Assembly (NCBI RefSeq): GCF_011174675.1
Contig: NZ_JAANIG010000002.1
Coordinates: 62,001 to 126,000 of the forward strand
DNA length: 64,000 bases
Reading direction: 5' to 3'
From: Perlabentimonas gracilis
GTDB taxonomy: Bacteria; Bacteroidota; Bacteroidia; Bacteroidales; Tenuifilaceae
Shown here: one piece after another, positions 53,561 to 62,519 of the stretch
Numbering within the stretch: position 1 is the stretch's first letter
How the letters are laid out: each line of letters opens with the position of its first letter
Made by a program: the position numbers and the translations under genes
The notes under the pieces: model-generated
What the model was told of the DNA's origin: nothing
Databases searched by the model: none
Seen by the model: the letters and a program-made list of their open reading frames with translations, nothing else

Positions 53561-54703
53561 ATGAACCATCCACTAATAAATGATTTTCACAACAAGCTCC
53601 GTGAGCAAGTTCGTGATTTTGCTGAGAAAGAGATAAAACCATTGGCTCAAGAGCTCGATGACCGAGGCGAATTTTCAGCCGAACTAACCCGCAAGATGGG
53701 TAAGTTAGGCTTATTCGGAATGACCCTTCCCGAGGAATATGGCGGACGCAATCTCGATACACTATCGTATATAATTGCTGTTGAGGAGTTAGCTCGGGTC
53801 GATAGTTCGCAGGCTGCCACCATGGCCGCGCATAACTCGTTGGGCATCGCACCAATTTACAAGTACGGCTCTGCTGAGCAGAAGATTAGGTTGTTGCCTA
53901 AGCTTGTAACTGGCGAAAATATCTGGGCATTTGGCCTAACCGAGCCCAATGCAGGTTCCGATGCCCGTGCTGTTGAAACATCGGCAGTGCATAACGGCAA
54001 CCAATGGGTTATAAATGGGCAAAAGGTATTTATTACTAACTCAGCCTCGGAGTTGTCGATGGGTATTACCCTTTTGGCAAATACAGGTCAGGATTCAAAC
54101 AACAAGGAGTTTTCTACAATTCTGGTCGAAAGGGAGCAGTCGGAGTACCTAGCCGAACCCATAACCAACAAAATGGTTTGGCGTGCTGCCGATACCGGCC
54201 GACTTACCTTCCGCAATACCTTAGCGCCAAAGGAGAACCTGTTGGGTGAACAGGGTAAGGGAATGCGGTATATGCTCGAAACCCTCGATTCTGGTAGGCT
54301 TTCAATTGCAGCTGTGGGATTAGGTTTGGCTCAAGGTGCGTACGAAATGGCCAAAGCCTATGCCGGTGTTCGCAAACAGTTTGGCAAAACGCTATTGCAC
54401 ATTCCAGCCATTTCCGATAAGCTGGCCGATATGGATATTAAGTTGGAGTTGGCAAGGAACTACCTTTACTATAGTTGCTGGCTTAAGGATAATAATTTAC
54501 CCTTTAAAAAACAGGCTGCTATAGTGAAGCTGTACACCTCGGAAATTGCCAAGCAGATATCCGACGAGGCAGTTCAGGTTTTTGGTGCTTACGGCCTATT
54601 TAAGGATAACGATGTGGAGCGATTTTTCCGCGATCAGCGTATCCTGGGCATTGGCGAGGGTACATCAGAAATACTAAAGCTGGTTATTGGTAGGAGTTTG
54701 TAG
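53561..54703 (+). CDS. acyl-CoA dehydrogenase (short/branched-chain type)
   Basis: A 380-residue FAD-dependent acyl-CoA dehydrogenase. LTEPNAGSDA and WVINGQKVFITN are the FAD-domain signatures, RKQFGKTL and RDQRILGIGEGTSEIL the C-terminal ones. The catalytic Glu is at the canonical short-chain position (Glu366 in GEGTSE). Isovaleryl-CoA dehydrogenases usually have Ala or Gly there and take the base from elsewhere. Context (MCC-beta, LiuC) points to isovaleryl-CoA, but this residue favours a butyryl-, isobutyryl- or 2-methylbutyryl-type enzyme. Confidence 0.9.
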   Translation: MNHPLINDFHNKLREQVRDFAEKEIKPLAQELDDRGEFSAELTRKMGKLGLFGMTLPEEYGGRNLDTLSYIIAVEELARVDSSQAATMAAHNSLGIAPIYKYGSAEQKIRLLPKLVTGENIWAFGLTEPNAGSDARAVETSAVHNGNQWVINGQKVFITNSASELSMGITLLANTGQDSNNKEFSTILVEREQSEYLAEPITNKMVWRAADTGRLTFRNTLAPKENLLGEQGKGMRYMLETLDSGRLSIAAVGLGLAQGAYEMAKAYAGVRKQFGKTLLHIPAISDKLADMDIKLELARNYLYYSCWLKDNNLPFKKQAAIVKLYTSEIAKQISDEAVQVFGAYGLFKDNDVERFFRDQRILGIGEGTSEILKLVIGRSL

Positions 54704-54728
54704 ATGCTATTCAATTATAGTGATTGAT

Positions 54729-54790
54729 TGACCCGCCAGTGGCCTGTCTACCCTGCCTACCGGCAGGCGGCAGGTAGAGCGGGCAGGTTG
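54729..54790 (+). repeat. 62-bp interspersed GC-rich repeat, copy C
   Basis: Identical to copies A and B. Flanked on both sides by GATTGATT sequence (54721-54728 and after 54790). It sits in the 168-bp gap between the acyl-CoA dehydrogenase and HMG-CoA reductase genes. Confidence 0.92.
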
Positions 54791-54871
54791 ATTGATTTTG
54801 CTTTGACAACTGCTACGTGCTTATTGCCAACTTTATAATGATTGTGTGAATGTCTTTGCCAACTAAAAACA

Positions 54872-56179
54872 ATGGAAAAATCAAACTACATAAATGGCTA
54901 TTCAAAGCTAACCAACGAAGCGAAGGTTGATTCGATGGCCCATTTTCTGGGAAAAACTGTGGATGATTTCTCGATTTTAAATCATTTTAAACTTCCTGAT
55001 TCTAACCTTCAGGCTAGGCTTGAGGAGATTAGCGAGAATGTGCTGTCGAACTATATGCTACCCTACAGCATTGCGCCAAATTTTCTGGTCAACGGAAAGC
55101 ACTATCTCGTTCCAATGGTTATTGAGGAGAGTTCGGTAGTAGCCGCTGCATCGGCAGCTGCCAAGTTTTGGTTTAGTAGGGGTGGGTTTACATCAAAAGT
55201 TGTTGGCACAACAAAGGTGGGACAGGTGCACTTTAAGTGGCTCGGTAATGGCTCGGTATTAAACCAACATTTTCCCAAAATCAAAGATATTTTGATAAAC
55301 GATTCGGAGTATCTACTTGCCAATATGAAGAAGCGTAATGGTGGCATAACGGGAATCGAACTACTAGATTTTACTCACCAACTACCCAATTACTATCAAA
55401 TCAGGGTGAGTTTCGAAACCGCCGATGCTATGGGCGCCAACATAATAAACTCGGTACTCGAGGAGATGGCGCAATCGTTAAAACAATATTTTGCAGATAA
55501 TTTCGAAGGTGCTGAGGCCGATTGCGAAATTGTGATGGCAATCCTCTCGAACCATACACCCGAAAGCCTTGTGGAGTGTTACGTGGAATGTGATATTGAG
55601 GGACTAGCCGAGGTGTCGGGTAGTCTATTGCCAGCCGATTACGCCCTAAAGTTTAAAACAGCTGTTGATATTGCCAATATAGATATCTACAGGGCAACCA
55701 CCCACAATAAGGGGATTTACAACGGTATCGATGCCGTAGCGCTTGCCACAGGCAACGATTTTAGGGCGGTTGAGGCTTGCGGCCATTCCTACGCATCGCG
55801 CGATGGACATTACAAAAGTTTAACCACAGTTGATATCGATAATGGTAAGTTCCGGTATACCCTGCGAATTCCAATGGCCTTAGGCACTGTAGGAGGATTA
55901 ACCACAATGCATCCGCTGGCCAAGCTATCGCTCGAAATTCTGGGAAATCCTTCGGCTCGTGAATTAATGGAAATCACTGCCGCCGCCGGATTAGCCAACA
56001 CGTTTTCGGCTGTGCGTGCGCTAACCACTTCAGGAATTCAGAAGGGGCATATGCGGTTCCATCTTAATAATAGTTTAAACACTCTTGGTGCAACCGAGCA
56101 GCAAAAGCTACAGGCTACTAAATTTTTTAAAGATAAAAAGGTATCGCACAAGGCTGTGCAGGATTTTTTAGGAAAATAA
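54872..56179 (+). CDS. mvaA: hydroxymethylglutaryl-CoA reductase, class II
   Basis: A 435-residue HMG-CoA reductase of the bacterial class II form. VIEESSVVAAASAAAKFW (catalytic Glu), DAMGANIINSV, THNKGIYNGIDAVALATGNDFRA (seen as NKGIYNGIDAV and ATGND) and GHMRFH (catalytic His) are present. The enzyme converts HMG-CoA and NAD(P)H to mevalonate, or the reverse. The start is the ATG at 54872. The GYDIA-type kinase follows after 9 bp. Class II enzymes serve in both catabolic and biosynthetic roles; the downstream kinases argue for synthesis here. Confidence 0.95.
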   Translation: MEKSNYINGYSKLTNEAKVDSMAHFLGKTVDDFSILNHFKLPDSNLQARLEEISENVLSNYMLPYSIAPNFLVNGKHYLVPMVIEESSVVAAASAAAKFWFSRGGFTSKVVGTTKVGQVHFKWLGNGSVLNQHFPKIKDILINDSEYLLANMKKRNGGITGIELLDFTHQLPNYYQIRVSFETADAMGANIINSVLEEMAQSLKQYFADNFEGAEADCEIVMAILSNHTPESLVECYVECDIEGLAEVSGSLLPADYALKFKTAVDIANIDIYRATTHNKGIYNGIDAVALATGNDFRAVEACGHSYASRDGHYKSLTTVDIDNGKFRYTLRIPMALGTVGGLTTMHPLAKLSLEILGNPSARELMEITAAAGLANTFSAVRALTTSGIQKGHMRFHLNNSLNTLGATEQQKLQATKFFKDKKVSHKAVQDFLGK

Positions 56180-56188
56180 AGTTTATCA

Positions 56189-57103
56189 ATGCCCAATCAA
56201 TTTTATTCCCACGGCAAGTTGCTAATCACCGGCGAGTACTTTGTCCTCATCGGTGCAACGGCTTTTGCCATTCCCCTAAAACTTGGTCAAGGAATGGATA
56301 TGGAATTAGTTGATGATGGGAAAAATTTGATTTACTGGTCAACTGCTGTAATAGGAAAGCTTTGGTTCACTGCAATTTTTTCAAAGGCCGATATAAGTAC
56401 TGTTGAAACAAACAACCGCAAATCGTCGGAGTTTATCAAGAAACTTCTAAGGTTTTTGAAAGATAAAAGTGCAGCATTAAACGGTTCACAATCGGTTAGT
56501 ATTTCGGCAAATGTTGAGTTCCCAATGGAATGGGGTTTTGGCAGTAGCTCCACGCTAATTGCCAACTTGGCCCAGTGGGCCAAAATTAATCCCTACGAGT
56601 TGCTGTTTGCCACTACCAATGGTTCGGGATACGATGTGGCTTGCGCTATGTCTGATAGTCCTATTCTCTACAGAAACTCCCCAAAGCCAGAGGTTGTTAG
56701 GGTTGATTTTAATCCAAACTTCCTCAATAAAATCTACTTTATCTACCTTGGCCAAAAGCAGAACTCGTCAGCGAGTGTCGAAAAGCTTGGGCAAAAAGTT
56801 AAAGGGCGAAACGTTGAGGCCGATAGAATTTCGGACATATCAAAAAGAATTGTCAAATCTGCTTCGCTCCGCGAGTTTGAGGCTTTGGTTGATAAGCACG
56901 AGCAGATTGTGGCCGAAACGTTGGGTTTGGAACCAGTAAAACGGAAAATGTTTCCCGATTTCGATGGCTCAGTAAAGTCGCTGGGAGCATGGGGTGGCGA
57001 TTTTATTATGGCAACCCACAGCGGCGAGGCCAGCTATGTTTACAGCTATTTTAAAGCAAAGGGTTTGGATGTAATCTTACCCTATTACGATATTGCGCTA
57101 TGA
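56189..57103 (+). CDS. GYDIA-family GHMP kinase, probable phosphomevalonate kinase
   Basis: A 304-residue GHMP kinase of the GYDIA type. Motif 1 is GKLLITGEYFVL (9-20), the ATP loop is GFGSSSTLIA (116-125), then GSGYDVACAM (145-154), and motif 3 is GAWGGDF (266-272). The motif 1 GEY form and the Asp closing motif 3 (GGD) resemble phosphomevalonate kinases (GAGGGDC), whereas mevalonate kinases have GAGGGG. It overlaps the diphosphomevalonate decarboxylase start (ATGA-type, 57100-57103). The assignment is an inference from motif and operon; the family is often left unnamed in annotation. Confidence 0.8.
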   Translation: MPNQFYSHGKLLITGEYFVLIGATAFAIPLKLGQGMDMELVDDGKNLIYWSTAVIGKLWFTAIFSKADISTVETNNRKSSEFIKKLLRFLKDKSAALNGSQSVSISANVEFPMEWGFGSSSTLIANLAQWAKINPYELLFATTNGSGYDVACAMSDSPILYRNSPKPEVVRVDFNPNFLNKIYFIYLGQKQNSSASVEKLGQKVKGRNVEADRISDISKRIVKSASLREFEALVDKHEQIVAETLGLEPVKRKMFPDFDGSVKSLGAWGGDFIMATHSGEASYVYSYFKAKGLDVILPYYDIAL

Positions 57104-58206
57104 ATGAGAATAAGTTTACCAGAAAATACTTGCAAGATGCAAAGCATCTTATCGACCTAAATTCGCCTTACAGTGGTAGGGTTAGTTGGGAAAGCCCATC
57201 GAATATTGCGTTGGTAAAGTACTGGGGCAAGTACGGCGACCAGCTACCGCAAAACCCTTCGCTTAGCTTTACGCTAAAACATTCCAAAACCAAAACTAGT
57301 ATTGATTATCAACATAGAGATGGTAACCAGTCGAATGTAGATTTTTACTTTGAGGGGAAACGAAACGAAAAGTTCGAGGCAAAGATTTCTCGGTATATCG
57401 AGAAAATATCGGCATATATGCCTTTTCTTAGCCAGTTGCAGCTCAAAATCGATAGTGCAAATACGTTCCCACATTCCGCTGGAATTGCCTCATCGGCCTC
57501 GTCGTTTAGCGCCTTGGCGCTATGTCTGTGCAGTATGGAAAAGAAATATTTTGGAACCCTACAATCCGATGATGAGTTTTACCAGAAAGCTTCGTTTCTG
57601 GCGCGCTTGGGTTCGGGCAGCGCTTGCCGTTCAACCTACGGAAAACTTGCCCTGTGGGGCAAAACCGATGCTATCTCTAATTCATCGAACGAGGTAGCCA
57701 TTCCTGTTGATAATGGCATAAACCCTGTGTTCAAATCCTACCACGATGCTATTTTAATTATCGATTCGGGACAAAAGGAGCTATCGAGTACTGGTGGTCA
57801 TGCGTTAATGGAAAATCATAAGTATGCTTACACCCGATACAATCAGGCGCAGGAGAATCTAAAATCGATTTTAGCCCATTTGCAAAGTGGCAATGAGGCT
57901 GGTTTTGCTCAGGTGGTGGAGAATGAGGCCATGTCGTTGCACGCTCTGATGATGTCATCAATCCCCTCGGTAGTTCTCTTAAAACCCAATACGCTTGTGG
58001 CAATTGAGCGACTAAAAGAATTTCGGCTAAAGGAAAATATCAACTTTACTTTTACGCTTGATGCTGGTCCCAATATTCATATACTGTATCCCCAATCAGT
58101 GTGCGAGCAGATGGTTCGTTTTATCGAAAGTAACCTTTTAAACCTTTGCGAAAATGGCCGGTGGATTGACGATGAGATTTCCGTTGGCCCAACGCAAATT
58201 GAATAG
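57100..58206 (+). CDS. mvaD: diphosphomevalonate decarboxylase
   Basis: A 368-residue GHMP-fold decarboxylase turning mevalonate 5-diphosphate into isopentenyl diphosphate. NIALVKYWGKYGDQLPQNPSLS (seen as IALVKYWGK and NPSLS), the ATP loop SAGIASSASSFSALA, GSACRSTYGKLALW and the catalytic Asp321 in FTLDAGPN agree with the family. A 28-residue N-terminal lead before the core is slightly longer than usual. It overlaps the gene before and ends 2 bp before mevalonate kinase. Confidence 0.94.
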   Translation: MNENKFTRKYLQDAKHLIDLNSPYSGRVSWESPSNIALVKYWGKYGDQLPQNPSLSFTLKHSKTKTSIDYQHRDGNQSNVDFYFEGKRNEKFEAKISRYIEKISAYMPFLSQLQLKIDSANTFPHSAGIASSASSFSALALCLCSMEKKYFGTLQSDDEFYQKASFLARLGSGSACRSTYGKLALWGKTDAISNSSNEVAIPVDNGINPVFKSYHDAILIIDSGQKELSSTGGHALMENHKYAYTRYNQAQENLKSILAHLQSGNEAGFAQVVENEAMSLHALMMSSIPSVVLLKPNTLVAIERLKEFRLKENINFTFTLDAGPNIHILYPQSVCEQMVRFIESNLLNLCENGRWIDDEISVGPTQIE

Positions 58207-58208
58207 CA

Positions 58209-59093
58209 ATGAGGTTTAGCTCCAAAATATTACTGTTTGGCGAGTACTCCGTACTGCAAGGTTCGGATGCTTTGCTTATACCATTCCCTGAATACTCGGG
58301 TTTCTTCGATTTTTACAGCGATTATAGTAACCCCAACAGCGATGAGGTTAAATCGAACCAGATTCTAATGGGATTTATGGATTATATCCAAAAATATGAA
58401 GTAAAAGGCAATATTGATGTTGAGCGATTTAGCCGCGATTTATCCAGCGGGCTTTACTTTAAATCAAATATTCCTTTGGGTTACGGGGTTGGTAGTTCTG
58501 GCGCGCTGGTTGCCGCGTTTTACCACCAATATTTTCAGCCTAATGAAGATGACCTCTTAGTGACCAAACAAAACCTGGCCACTTTAGAGTCCTATTTTCA
58601 CGGGAGCAGTTCGGGTCTTGATCCTTTGGTTAGCTATATTAACAAACCAATTTTACAAACAAATGGTAGAGTTAATGCTCTCGATTTTAAAAACTTCGGA
58701 ATTAAACCCTTTCTTATTGATACCGGGATTAGTCGTTCAACAGCCGATTTTGTGAGTGTCTTTAACCATAAAGTTAGTGACCTTGAATTTAAGATACTGA
58801 TAAAAAATGATTTGGTTAGATTGAGTAACCTCGCGTTAAATCTGTTTTTGAGTGGCCAAAAGTCTGAGTTTTTTGCTGTTTTAAAGGAACTTTCTCAATT
58901 TCAGCTAACCCATCTAAATGAAATGATACTGCCCGAGTATCAGTCGATATGGAAGGATGGAATTGAATCCGAAGACTATCATCTGAAATTGTGTGGGGCT
59001 GGGGGAGGTGGATTTTTGCTTGGCTTTGCCAGGAATGAGAATGCTGTTGATTATTTAAAGAAGAAATATCAACTTAGAATTTCATCTGTTTAA
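58209..59093 (+). CDS. mvk: mevalonate kinase
   Basis: A 294-residue GHMP kinase. Motif 1 KILLFGEYSVLQG, the ATP loop PLGYGVGSSGALVAA (89-103), HGSSSGLDPLVS (131-142, with the catalytic Asp138) and CGAGGGGFLLGF near the C-terminus are mevalonate-kinase-like; Gly follows the motif 3 glycines, unlike the proposed phosphomevalonate kinase. It phosphorylates mevalonate at C5 using ATP. It is the last of the HMGR-PMK-MVD-MK run; a 186-bp gap follows before menI. Confidence 0.88.
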   Translation: MRFSSKILLFGEYSVLQGSDALLIPFPEYSGFFDFYSDYSNPNSDEVKSNQILMGFMDYIQKYEVKGNIDVERFSRDLSSGLYFKSNIPLGYGVGSSGALVAAFYHQYFQPNEDDLLVTKQNLATLESYFHGSSSGLDPLVSYINKPILQTNGRVNALDFKNFGIKPFLIDTGISRSTADFVSVFNHKVSDLEFKILIKNDLVRLSNLALNLFLSGQKSEFFAVLKELSQFQLTHLNEMILPEYQSIWKDGIESEDYHLKLCGAGGGGFLLGFARNENAVDYLKKKYQLRISSV

Positions 59094-59279
59094 GCATTGG
59101 GGAACTTTTCGGAATGTATGTGAGCTGTAGTTGTCTGGAAAGTCAATTTTTACGATAAAAAATTAAAATCGTAACCTGTTTAAAACCACCTTACATTTCT
59201 ATTGTTACTATCAAACTTGAGGTTTTACTAAAAGAATTGCAGTAAAAAATCTAAATTTGTCTGAATAATAGTTTTTATA

Positions 59280-59687
59280 ATGATAACAGTTAGTGAACTT
59301 AATAGCCTTTGTGCTAATACTTTGATTGAGCATTTGGGAATTGAATTTACCGAGATAGGCGAAAACGGGCTAAAAGCACGTATGCCAGTGGATAAGCGTA
59401 CTCTGCAGCCAATGGGTATTCTGCACGGTGGTGCCAGTTTGGCTTTCGCCGAGACTATTGCTGGTGCTGGATCGCTTGCATTGGTTGATGTTAGTAAATT
59501 CAATATTGTTGGTTTTCAGGTTAGCGCAAATCATATTGGCACAATTTCCGAAGGGTATGTAAACGCTCACGCCACCCTAACTCATAATGGCACACGAACC
59601 CACATTTGGGATGTTGTAATATCGGCCGATGATGGTCGCAAAATCTCTATATGCAGGGTATCTAATATGCTAGTCGAGAAGAAATAG
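59280..59687 (+). CDS. menI: hotdog-fold thioesterase, probable 1,4-dihydroxy-2-naphthoyl-CoA hydrolase
   Basis: A 135-residue 4HBT-type hotdog thioesterase. QPMGILHGGASLAFAETIAGAGS carries the usual active-site turn (seen as GILHGGASLAFAET, with the catalytic Glu). Related proteins include MenI, which frees 1,4-dihydroxy-2-naphthoate from its CoA ester, and YbdB/PaaI types. The position directly upstream of menF, menD and menB makes MenI the best fit. It opens the men gene run and lies 30 bp before menF. Confidence 0.82.
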   Translation: MITVSELNSLCANTLIEHLGIEFTEIGENGLKARMPVDKRTLQPMGILHGGASLAFAETIAGAGSLALVDVSKFNIVGFQVSANHIGTISEGYVNAHATLTHNGTRTHIWDVVISADDGRKISICRVSNMLVEKK

Positions 59688-59717
59688 CAAAAATTACCCG
59701 AAACACAGTAATTGGAA

Positions 59718-60827
59718 ATGATGAATTTTCACCAGTTTGCGCTTGAAAATAGAATTGCCTTTGTAACATATAAACTTCCCGATCTGGAGGAGGTAACCAC
59801 ATTGGTTCAATGGAAAACTGAGCCCATTGCGCTAGCTAATCTAATGGAGTTGGAGGGCAAATCGGGTTTTGTCTTTGCGCCCTTCAACATAGAATCGCAC
59901 CATCCCATCAGGCTCATTGAGCCTGATTTGGTTATTAAGGGCAATAACATTGATGAATCTTTGTTCACAATTTTCAATGATGATCTAGTTAAAGTAAAGC
60001 CCAGCACAACCAATGTTGTTTGCAGCCCAAGTGAAACTTCTCGTGAATTGTACCTTGCTAAGGTCGATGAGTTTCGCAATAAAATAAATCCTGGAAGGTT
60101 AGATAAGCTGGTGCTATCGCGAATTAGCATTGAATCTAAACCCACAAGTTTTAACCCTAGCTTACTCTTACAAGAGCTCCAACGTAGCTATCCCGATGCT
60201 TTTGTGTTTATGATTCACATTGCCGACGCTGGATTATGGATAGGTGCAAGTCCCGAACCATTACTTCAGATTAAGGATGATGTGGTATCAACCGTTTCGC
60301 TTGCCGGAACAAGGCTATATAATGGTAAAAGCATTGATATAGAGTGGGGTGCAAAGGAGTTGGAGGAGCAGGAGATTGTAACAAGATATATCGATAGAAT
60401 CCTCGAAAGTTTTCAAATTAAGCAGTATTCGAGGCAAGGCCCGCAAACAAAGCTGGCTGGAGCCGTGGAGCATCTTTTAACCCGTTTCACTTTTAGTTTA
60501 GATGCTTTGCAGGGTAAAATAGTGGAACTAATTGATGCCATTCACCCAACTCCCTCGGTGTGTGGATTACCCAAGGATGAGGCTTTAGAGATTATTCTTA
60601 AATCTGAGGAGCACGATAGGGAGTACTATACAGGTTTTTTGGGTACCTTTAACATTGAAAAGCAGTATGCTCTTTTTGTAAACCTTAGGTGTATGAGGGT
60701 CGGAGTTGATCAACTTATCTATTTCCTTGGTGCAGGAATCACTGCTGGTTCGGATCCCGAAAAGGAGTGGGAGGAGACCAATAGCAAGAAAAGAACTTTA
60801 ATGAGTATTGTTGAAACGCTAAACTAG
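59718..60827 (+). CDS. menF: isochorismate synthase
   Basis: A 369-residue chorismate-utilising enzyme that isomerises chorismate to isochorismate, the first committed step of menaquinone synthesis. IGASPEPLLQI, VSLAGTRLYNG, ELIDAIHPTPSVCGLPK and DREYYTGFLG are the conserved blocks, the last two carrying Mg-binding and active-site residues. It is shorter than E. coli MenF (431), as is common in Bacteroidota, because the N-terminal region is reduced. The start is the ATG at 59718; 59721 is an alternative. menD begins 8 bp later. Confidence 0.94.
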   Translation: MMNFHQFALENRIAFVTYKLPDLEEVTTLVQWKTEPIALANLMELEGKSGFVFAPFNIESHHPIRLIEPDLVIKGNNIDESLFTIFNDDLVKVKPSTTNVVCSPSETSRELYLAKVDEFRNKINPGRLDKLVLSRISIESKPTSFNPSLLLQELQRSYPDAFVFMIHIADAGLWIGASPEPLLQIKDDVVSTVSLAGTRLYNGKSIDIEWGAKELEEQEIVTRYIDRILESFQIKQYSRQGPQTKLAGAVEHLLTRFTFSLDALQGKIVELIDAIHPTPSVCGLPKDEALEIILKSEEHDREYYTGFLGTFNIEKQYALFVNLRCMRVGVDQLIYFLGAGITAGSDPEKEWEETNSKKRTLMSIVETLN

Positions 60828-60835
60828 AATTCATT

Positions 60836-62518
60836 ATGCCATCGGCTCTACAAGGAATTAGCGAAATATCCCATATTTGCTTGGAACATGGCATAATGCA
60901 TGCGGTCATATCATCGGGTTCGCGAAACGCACCGCTTATTCTTGCCTTTGCATCAAATGCCAATTTTAAATGCTTTAGCATTGTTGATGAACGAAGTGCA
61001 GGATATTTCGCATTGGGAATGGCTCAACAGCTTCAGAAACCTGTGGTGCTGGTCTGCACCTCGGGAACTGCAGTGGCTAACTATGCACCTGCGCTGGCCG
61101 AAGCATTTTACCTAAAGGTTCCATTGGTGGTTCTAACAGCCGACCGCCCACCCGAATGGATTGACCAAAACGATGGGCAAACTATTCGGCAGTTCGATAT
61201 TTTTAGAAATTATGTTAAGAAATCGTTTCAGATGCCTGCGAGCACCAAGGAGCAGAGCGATTTGTGGTACTTCAGACGATCACTTAACGAAGCCATTGGC
61301 TTAAGTACAATAGGCTCTCCTGGCCCAGTGCACATTAATATTCCCATTAAAGAGCCCCTTTACGATCCGCTTCCGGCAGTCGACTTGCCAATTAAACCAA
61401 TCCACACCATTTCTGGCGAAATGGAAATTGATACAGACAGTTGGCAGCAAATTTCGACTCGATGGAGGGAGGCAAAAAAAAGGTTGGTTATTTGCGGATT
61501 TTCCAATAGCAACCCTAAGTTGCAAAGCGTACTTAACCAAATGTCAAGTAACCACGAAGTGGTTGTTTTTGCCGAGAACTTATCCAATTTAGTTGGTGAT
61601 GATTTTATCTATTCACCCGATCGGTTCATGGCCTCACTCAGCACCGAGCACCTTGAGGATTTTCGCCCCGATCTGGTTGTTACCCTTGGTGGTTCCATAA
61701 TATCCAAAAGGCTTAAAAAATATCTACGTCAGTATTCCCCACAGGAACATTGGCATATCGATGAGAATGATCTGTTTATCGACACATTCCAATCGCTTAG
61801 CCTGAATATTAGAGTAAAACCCGAGAAATTTTTCAGCGAGGTTTCAAAGGCTGGCTCTCCAAATATCGAGTATTCGCAATTTGCTCAGAATGTTAAGAAG
61901 CAGAGCGAGATTCGCCATAACGAGTACCTGCAATTGGCTGGTTTTACCGATTTAACTGCTTGGGCAAGTGTTATTGATCGATTACCCTCAAATATCAATC
62001 TACATTTGGCAAACAGCACGCCAGTTCGTTACGCCCAACTTTTTAGCTCTCGACCCGATATTTCTTACTTTTCCAATCGAGGAACATCGGGAATCGATGG
62101 TTGCATCTCTACAGCAGCTGGCGCTGCAGCAGTAACAGACAAACTGAACATTCTGCTAATTGGCGATTTAGCCTTTCTTTACGATTCAAATGGGTTGTGG
62201 AACAATAATCTCCCCAAAAATCTCTGCATTATTGTAATGGATAATGGAGGCGGAAATATCTTTCGGGTTATCGATTCGGGGTCAGAGGTAGAGAAAATTC
62301 GACCTTTTGTCGAAGCACCGCATCAATTAAAAATTAAAGATCTATGCGCATCATATGGTGTTAGCTATCTGAATGCAAATAATCTTGAAACGTTAAGCGA
62401 TGCGTTAGACCAATCGTTGAAACCAAATAGCAGCGCTGTTGTTATTCATATTGAAACATCGGGCAGCACATCGGCAGAAACATACAAACAATACTTTAAA
62501 TATCTTAACCACAAGTAG
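60836..62518 (+). CDS. menD: SEPHCHC synthase MenD
   Basis: A 560-residue thiamine-diphosphate enzyme joining 2-oxoglutarate and isochorismate. [14 protein letters not shown] (N-terminal substrate domain), [25 protein letters not shown], and the C-terminal [17 protein letters not shown] and [15 protein letters not shown] are MenD signatures. Length is normal. menB starts 1 bp after the stop codon. Confidence 0.97.
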   Translation: MPSALQGISEISHICLEHGIMHAVISSGSRNAPLILAFASNANFKCFSIVDERSAGYFALGMAQQLQKPVVLVCTSGTAVANYAPALAEAFYLKVPLVVLTADRPPEWIDQNDGQTIRQFDIFRNYVKKSFQMPASTKEQSDLWYFRRSLNEAIGLSTIGSPGPVHINIPIKEPLYDPLPAVDLPIKPIHTISGEMEIDTDSWQQISTRWREAKKRLVICGFSNSNPKLQSVLNQMSSNHEVVVFAENLSNLVGDDFIYSPDRFMASLSTEHLEDFRPDLVVTLGGSIISKRLKKYLRQYSPQEHWHIDENDLFIDTFQSLSLNIRVKPEKFFSEVSKAGSPNIEYSQFAQNVKKQSEIRHNEYLQLAGFTDLTAWASVIDRLPSNINLHLANSTPVRYAQLFSSRPDISYFSNRGTSGIDGCISTAAGAAAVTDKLNILLIGDLAFLYDSNGLWNNNLPKNLCIIVMDNGGGNIFRVIDSGSEVEKIRPFVEAPHQLKIKDLCASYGVSYLNANNLETLSDALDQSLKPNSSAVVIHIETSGSTSAETYKQYFKYLNHK

Positions 62519-62519
62519 T

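Noticed and set aside
12994-54790. Insertion sequence or transposon carrying the repeats
   Set aside because: No transposase gene or long terminal inverted repeats were seen; the repeats look like non-autonomous small elements only.
62439-62519. N-terminal extension of menB reaching into menD
   Set aside because: The extra 27 residues lie in the menD coding sequence, lack family resemblance, and an ATG at 62520 fits the known N-terminus.
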